Assembly: GCA_964356315.1 (NCBI GenBank) | Contig: CAYHHA010000007.1 | Span: forward strand, 1 to 61,367 | Source: CAYGFH01 sp964356315 | Lineage (GTDB): Bacteria > Patescibacteriota > Microgenomatia > UBA10105 > UBA927 | Direction of reading: 5' to 3' | DNA length: 61,367 nt | Part shown: piece after piece, positions 60,023-61,367 of the stretch | Numbering within the stretch: position 1 is the first letter of the stretch | How the letters are laid out: each line of letters opens with the position of its first letter | The notes under the pieces: generated by a model | Database searches by the model: none | What the model saw: the letters and a program-made list of their open reading frames with translations, nothing else | Told to the model about the DNA's origin: nothing | Position numbers and translations under genes: made by a program

Positions 60023-60082
60023 AAATAAAGTATACACCGCCCAAAAACTATTGCACAATTCCCTACTACGGATGATTTGCGG

Positions 60083-60088
60083 TATAAT
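60083..60088 (+). promoter_or_regulatory. Possible tRNA promoter
   Basis: TATAAT 20 bases before the first decayed tRNA start (60108); probably the original promoter of the tRNA-Gln locus. No clear -35. Confidence 0.45.
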
Positions 60089-60107
60089 AAACTCCTGTAT
60101 ATGATCT

Positions 60108-60222
60108 TGCGGGATCGTATTTCATACTGAGCAAAGCTGCGAGATCGTACTGTGTCCCTCGAAGCCCGAAGGGCGAAGTGGGATAATGGTAGACGTCCCG
60201 CTGAGCGGGATTATCTAGGTTC
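60108..60222 (+). pseudogene. Decayed tRNA-Gln copies
   Basis: TGCGGGATCGTA (60108-60119) and TGCGAGATCGTAC (60138-60150) are two false starts of the tRNA sequence. The second is followed by a foreign block (about 60151-60183) and then the D-arm to T-arm portion, with the anticodon arm replaced by CCCGCTGAGCGGG. It cannot fold as a tRNA. Confidence 0.7.
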
Positions 60223-60250
60223 ATTGAAAATATACATATGTTAGCAAAGT

Positions 60251-60321
60251 TGCGGGATCGTATAATGGTAGTACGCATCCCTCTGGAGGATGTTATCTAG
60301 GTTCGAGTCCTAGTCCCGCAG
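60251..60321 (+). tRNA. tRNA-Gln (anticodon CTG)
   Basis: Acceptor TGCGGGA/TCCCGCA, D-arm GTAT/GTAC, anticodon stem CATCC/GGATG with loop CTCTGGA (anticodon CTG), T-arm CTAGG/CCTAG with loop TTCGAGT, discriminator G. U1-A72 at the acceptor end is the usual Gln identity feature. No encoded CCA. Confidence 0.92.
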
Positions 60322-60476
60322 CTTTGCCAATATTTTGGTGCCGATAGCAGTACATCGTCCTAGTCCCGCAGCTTTGCTCAGTAATAATAGTAGTACGTCC
60401 CGCTAAGCGGGATTATCTAGGTTCGCCCGCCTGCATCGCTTTGCGAAGCAAATCGGGAAGGAGTCCTAGTCCCGCA
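60308..60476 (+). repeat. Reiterated 3' end of tRNA-Gln (possible attachment sites)
   Basis: The 20 bases TCCTAGTCCCGCAGCTTTGC at 60308-60327 recur exactly at 60358-60377, and the first 13 recur at 60464-60476. Duplicated tRNA 3' ends are the normal scar of integration by tyrosine recombinases. Confidence 0.7.
60378..60476 (+). pseudogene. Decayed tRNA copy with a hairpin inserted in its T-loop
   Basis: D-arm to T-arm is recognisable, but the anticodon arm is CCCGCTAAGCGGG and about 35 bases (60426-60460) containing a GCTTTGCGAAGC palindrome split the TTCGAGT loop. The 5' acceptor strand has been replaced. Confidence 0.7.
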
Positions 60477-60599
60477 AAAATTCTAATTGAGATTTTGATA
60501 TCTATGCATCATTTCCAATCTATTTTGGGGATGCCAAGTTCAACGAGATATGCATTACATAAACTAAAATAATAGTTTCCATAAAATTTTGTTACAGAA
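60477..60599. other. Short region before the broken ATPase
   Basis: No gene or clear signal; probably eroded 5' part of the ATPase pseudogene. Confidence 0.4.
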
Positions 60600-61274
60600 A
60601 ATGGAATATAAACAACAAGCTCGGAGAAAGGGTCGGGAATGCAAAGGGCGTTAGCGCTATCTATTATTCAGGTTTAGGCAGATATGACGTCTGGCGGTAA
60701 AGAAGATGTTTCAAAACCATTAATATTCTTAATTGATTAGCCTGAAACTTTTCTACATCCACAGACACAAAATAGATTGCTTGATTCACTTGAGAAAATA
60801 TCCAAAAAAGTCCCTGGTCTTTGTTGTTACACATTCACCATATTCACTAAAAAAATATAGAAGAAACACATTCAATGAGTGTTTTTTCGATAGAAGATGG
60901 GTATAACAGGGTTGACGCGAGAATCGAATTTGATTTGTTTGACACTTCGAGTCCAACTTGGGGTGAAATCAATTATTATGCTTTTAGGATCCAATTGTTG
61001 AATTTCATAACGAACTTTATGGATTTATCCAAGCAAAGACAACAGATGAAAATTCAAATAATAAGAAAGAAAAATGTTTTGATAATTATATTGTCTCAAA
61101 AAGCATTTCAAAAATAAAAAAATGAAAAATGCTAAAAGGAGGTATTTTACAGACTGAAAATGACAGAACTTTAGCGAGATATATTAGGATTTTATTCATC
61201 ATACAGAAAATATTGAAATGATTAGATACACGAAGGATAAATTGGAAATATCAACAGATATGTTGATTAAGTAG
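60600..61274 (+). pseudogene. Broken AAA/OLD-like ATPase (defence-type), multiple frameshifts
   Basis: Consecutive frames give ATPase-like pieces in the right order. First GNAKGVSAIYYSGLGRYDV. Then KPLIFLID-stop-PETFLHPQ, the Walker B glutamate codon having become TAG at 60738-60740, running on to SLEKISKK. After a shift come SLVFVVTHSPYSLKKY, SVFSIEDGYNRVDARIEF plus WGEINYYAF, and IEFHNELYGFIQAKTT. The end is FIHHTENIEMIRYTKDKLE to a stop at 61274. An ABC/OLD-type switch-region (VTHSP) and a terminal HHxEN are typical of small defence ATPases. At least three frame changes plus the stop mean it is dead. Confidence 0.75.
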
Positions 61275-61367
61275 TTGTGTAAATGATCTTTTTTTTGGTG
61301 ATATATGTGATCGAGTTAAGTGACGTTTTGTGTTGGTAAAAGTGGAAGTTTAGATCATTAAAACGCC

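Noticed and set aside
60875..61117. 80-aa frame as a standalone gene
   Set aside because: Its sequence fits the order of pieces of the broken ATPase and only the ATG is accidental.
1..61367. Alternative genetic code (TGA read as Gly or Trp)
   Set aside because: Many genes end in TGA within ATGA overlaps and reading through would fuse unrelated families, so TGA is a stop here.

Overview
The window looks like a chromosomal segment of a Patescibacteria / Candidate Phyla Radiation bacterium, possibly of the Microgenomates type. The grounds are gene content and style (low GC, very tight spacing, many 4-base ATGA overlaps, DUF2079 proteins, half-size proteins, junk palindromes encoding ACRQAG), not a phylogeny. 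TGA is used as a stop throughout, so the recoded Gracilibacteria/Absconditabacteria code does not apply.

Region 1 (1-10.6 kb) is an accessory island. A partial minus-strand gene enters from the left edge. Two hypothetical genes follow, then three toxin-antitoxin modules in tandem (BrnT/BrnA-like, a BrnT-related toxin with its antitoxin, AbiEi/AbiEii). Each TA module ends in a shared sequence that reads on the minus strand as the C-terminus of one protein family (PSAFYFEPV). Two of the three junctions also carry a 45-base hairpin with compensating base changes and a palindromic GC-rich element. A membrane metallopeptidase, a small hypothetical gene and an HD-domain protein whose C-terminus runs into a third copy of the palindromic element complete the island.

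Region 2 (10.6-31 kb) is conserved metabolism: a cold-shock protein, glycogen synthase, PLP synthase (pdxS-pdxT), a class A beta-lactamase-fold protein, Lon under a CIRCE-like element, a 2-oxoacid:ferredoxin oxidoreductase, and a SUF cluster (sufC-sufB-short sufD-Rieske ferredoxin-sufS-sufU-ferredoxin). A PIG-L deacetylase, methyltransferases and sugar-nucleotide-type oxidoreductases follow.

Region 3 (31-53.9 kb) is folate-type and cell-envelope functions: a transglycosylase-like protein, a DHFR/RibD-like reductase with a CofE-like glutamate ligase, an acyltransferase-deacetylase fusion, a Big_5/C39 peptidase-like protein, a GT39, a two-component system upstream of a MacAB-type exporter, two DUF2079 proteins, a GT2, an LCP protein, a Fur-family regulator with a ZIP transporter, and a RecD2-like helicase.

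Region 4 (53.9-60 kb) is a compact putative redox module: a membrane-anchored b5-like protein, a second two-component system, and a convergent operon of a MAPR-like b5 protein, a ferric-reductase/NADPH-oxidase-like flavocytochrome and another b5-like protein. An acetate-transporter-family protein and a VOC protein follow. The right end has an intact tRNA-Gln(CTG) among decayed copies of itself, then a multiply broken AAA/OLD-like ATPase gene that looks like a dead defence gene.

Across the window, at least 18 start codons lie only 6-9 bases after a good -10 box, which implies leaderless transcripts for first genes. Internal genes more often show a Shine-Dalgarno sequence.
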